DNA of 8,328 nt from Lentimicrobium sp. (GTDB lineage: Bacteria; Bacteroidota; Bacteroidia; Bacteroidales; Lentimicrobiaceae), in assembly GCA_013336205.1 (NCBI GenBank), contig JAAXUD010000094.1, positions 1 to 8,328 of the forward strand. Reading direction: 5' to 3'. The translations under genes were made by a program, and so were the position numbers. Shown here piece after piece: positions 7,535 to 8,328 of the stretch. Positions within the stretch are counted from its first letter, which is position 1. Each line of letters starts with the position of its first letter. The notes beneath the pieces were generated by a model. That model ran no database searches. It was not told the origin of the DNA and worked only from the letters and a program-made list of their open reading frames with translations.

Positions 7535-7563
7535 AAAAAAAAATCCCTGATTGACAGGGATTT
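7535..7563 (-). terminator. Intrinsic terminator after tRNA-Leu
   Basis: Perfect 9-base stem AAATCCCTG (7541-7549) and CAGGGATTT (7555-7563) with a 5-base loop. On the minus strand it is followed by a T-run (A's at 7535-7543 on the plus strand). It lies 6 bases past the tRNA-Leu 3' end. Confidence 0.85.
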
Positions 7564-7569
7564 ATACTG

Positions 7570-7654
7570 TACCCGAGGCCGGACTCGAACCGGCACGACC
7601 GCAATGGTCAAAGGATTTTAAGTCCTTCGTGTCTACCAATTCCACCACTCGGGC
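7570..7654 (-). tRNA. tRNA-Leu (anticodon UAA)
   Basis: An 85-base cloverleaf reads GCCCGAG at the 5' end and CTCGGGT plus discriminator A at the 3' end, with a G-U pair at 1-72. The anticodon stem AAGGA/TCCTT holds loop CTTAAAA, anticodon TAA at 7618-7620. The long variable arm expected of tRNA-Leu (around TTGACCATTGCGGTCGT) and the T-loop GGTTCGAGTCC are present. CCA is not encoded. It lies downstream of tRNA-Gly with no clear promoter of its own. Confidence 0.97.
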
Positions 7655-7671
7655 GGACAGTACTGAGATAA

Positions 7672-7694
7672 AAAAACCCCGTTTTACCGGGGTT
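7672..7694 (-). terminator. Terminator-like hairpin between the two tRNA genes
   Basis: Stem AACCCCG (7675-7681) and CGGGGTT (7688-7694), 6-base loop, followed on the minus strand by a run of T's. It starts only 3 bases after tRNA-Gly and sits before tRNA-Leu, so it either ends most tRNA-Gly transcripts or acts as a partial terminator or processing structure. Confidence 0.75.
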
Positions 7695-7696
7695 CG

Positions 7697-7769
7697 AGCG
7701 AAAGACGGGACTCGAACCCGCGACCCTGACCTTGGCAAGGTCATGCTCTACCAACTGAGCTACTTTCGC
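7697..7769 (-). tRNA. tRNA-Gly (anticodon GCC)
   Basis: A 73-base cloverleaf with acceptor GCGAAAG/CTTTCGC and discriminator T, normal for bacterial glycine tRNAs. The D-arm is AGCTCAGTTGGTAGAGC. The anticodon stem TGACC/GGTCA holds loop TTGCCAA, anticodon GCC. The T-arm is GCGGGTTCGAGTCCCGT. CCA is not encoded. A good promoter lies just upstream, and a terminator-like hairpin just downstream. Confidence 0.97.
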
Positions 7770-7787
7770 TTATCGCTTTAGCGGGTG

Positions 7788-7818
7788 CAAATATACGATC
7801 TGATTTGAAAACGCCAAA
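7788..7818 (-). promoter_or_regulatory. Bacteroidota-type promoter for the tRNA genes
   Basis: On the minus strand, TTTG (7815-7818) and TATATTTG (7788-7795) are separated by 19 bases, an exact fit to the -33/-7 consensus of Bacteroidota primary-sigma promoters. Transcription would start near 7781, about 12 bases before tRNA-Gly. The -33 box is 6 bases from the mutS stop codon (7824-7826). Confidence 0.75.
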
Positions 7819-7823
7819 TTATT

Positions 7824-8328
7824 TCACGATTTTTTTAAAAGTTTTTTTATTTCATTCAGTTTCATCAGCGCTTCCACGGGTGTAAGTGTGTTAATATCAG
7901 TGTCGAGGATATCCTCTCTGATTTGCTCTAATAAGGGATCATTTAACTGAATAAAACTGAGTTGATAAGGATCTGTTCCTTGCCTGGATGATTTTTTCTT
8001 AGAATTAGAGCTTTGCAACTGCCCTCCTCCATGTGTTTTTTCGAGCGTTATCAGCAATTCATTGGCCCTTTCAAGCACATTTTGAGGCATTCCTGCCATT
8101 CGTGCTACATGAATACCAAAACTATGTTCACTTCCGCCTGGCTCAAGCTTACGCATAAATATAACCTTGTTGCCGGCTTCTTTAATTGAAATGTGATAAT
8201 TTTTGATCCTGTTCAGGCTACCGGCCATTTCATTTAATTCGTGATAATGAGTTGCAAAAAGAACTTTCGGTCTGAACAGTGGGTGTTGATGTAAAAATTC
8301 CGCTATGGCCCACGCGATGCTGATTCCA
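7824..8328 (-). CDS. mutS: DNA mismatch repair protein MutS, C-terminal part (gene runs off the right edge)
   Basis: The last 167 residues of MutS, the ATPase that recognises mismatches and recruits MutL. The frame is open to the window edge, so the Met at 8228 is internal. Visible parts are the end of the ATPase core (GISIAWAIAEFLHQHPLF), the conserved switch motif ATHYHEL (25-31 of the visible part) and the GGSEHSFGIHVARMAGMP segment, which marks MutS1 rather than MutS2 and forms part of the ATPase dimer interface. After a variable Ser/Lys-rich linker (SSNSKKKSSRQG) comes the short C-terminal helix region (LTPVEALMKLNEIKKLL), which in MutS homologues helps in self-association. Walker A and B lie off the edge. 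There is no clear terminator before the tRNA promoter. Confidence 0.95.
   Translation of the reverse strand, partial: GISIAWAIAEFLHQHPLFRPKVLFATHYHELNEMAGSLNRIKNYHISIKEAGNKVIFMRKLEPGGSEHSFGIHVARMAGMPQNVLERANELLITLEKTHGGGQLQSSNSKKKSSRQGTDPYQLSFIQLNDPLLEQIREDILDTDINTLTPVEALMKLNEIKKLLKKS

Noticed and set aside
7570..7654. tRNA-Leu as an integration site for the exported-protein genes.
   Set aside because: No integrase, and no second copy of the tRNA 3' end was found elsewhere in the window; the genes do not differ obviously from their surroundings.
7551..7781. Small ORFs on both strands across the tRNA pair (e.g. with PEAGLEPARP or GRAGSSPASG).
   Set aside because: These are the well-known false translations of tRNA genes; the region is fully explained by the two cloverleaves.

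Overview
The window looks like chromosomal DNA from a member of the Bacteroidota, probably a Bacteroidales/Marinilabiliales-type anaerobe. The pointers are two copies of the TATATTTG form of the phylum's -7 promoter box (TAnnTTTG), one with a TTTG box 19 bases upstream. Exported proteins have signal peptides ending in Ala-Gln, most starts lack a clear Shine-Dalgarno sequence, and the MutS tail and LRR protein are of Bacteroidota type. The phylum call is an inference from these traits.

Left end (1-2396, + strand): an oxyanion uptake locus. It holds the permease (its first residues are cut by the window edge) and the ATPase of a molybdate/tungstate ABC transporter, overlapping by 14 bases. A P-loop protein follows that resembles MobB-type nucleotide-binding proteins. 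The binding protein is not visible and may lie off the left edge. Together these suggest metal-oxyanion uptake coupled to molybdenum/tungsten cofactor handling.

Middle (2425-7287, - strand): four genes in a row for exported proteins that I cannot assign to a named system. In transcription order they are a lipoprotein with a long charged helix, a 193-residue secreted protein starting 4 bases later, a secreted protein of about 282 residues, and a large secreted leucine-rich-repeat protein. The LRR gene is broken into two frames: a signal-peptide ORF (4830-5078) and the LRR ORF (2425-4773, open back to about 4893). It needs a -1 shift near a CCCC run at 4883-4886 to be read as one protein of about 884 residues. 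Reading by eye, the lipoprotein C-terminus, the 193-residue protein and the N-terminus of the LRR protein share one module, perhaps NTF2-like. That makes the run look like a diversified family rather than chance neighbours, and it is the best candidate here for an undescribed system. A strong hairpin at 5955-5991 splits the run into two transcriptional halves.

Right end (7535-8328, - strand): the 3' part of mutS (mismatch repair ATPase) runs off the edge. It is followed by a clear promoter, tRNA-Gly(GCC), a terminator-like hairpin, tRNA-Leu(UAA) and another terminator. The 247 bases from 7288 to 7534 are non-coding and hold only a possible promoter box for the exported-protein genes.
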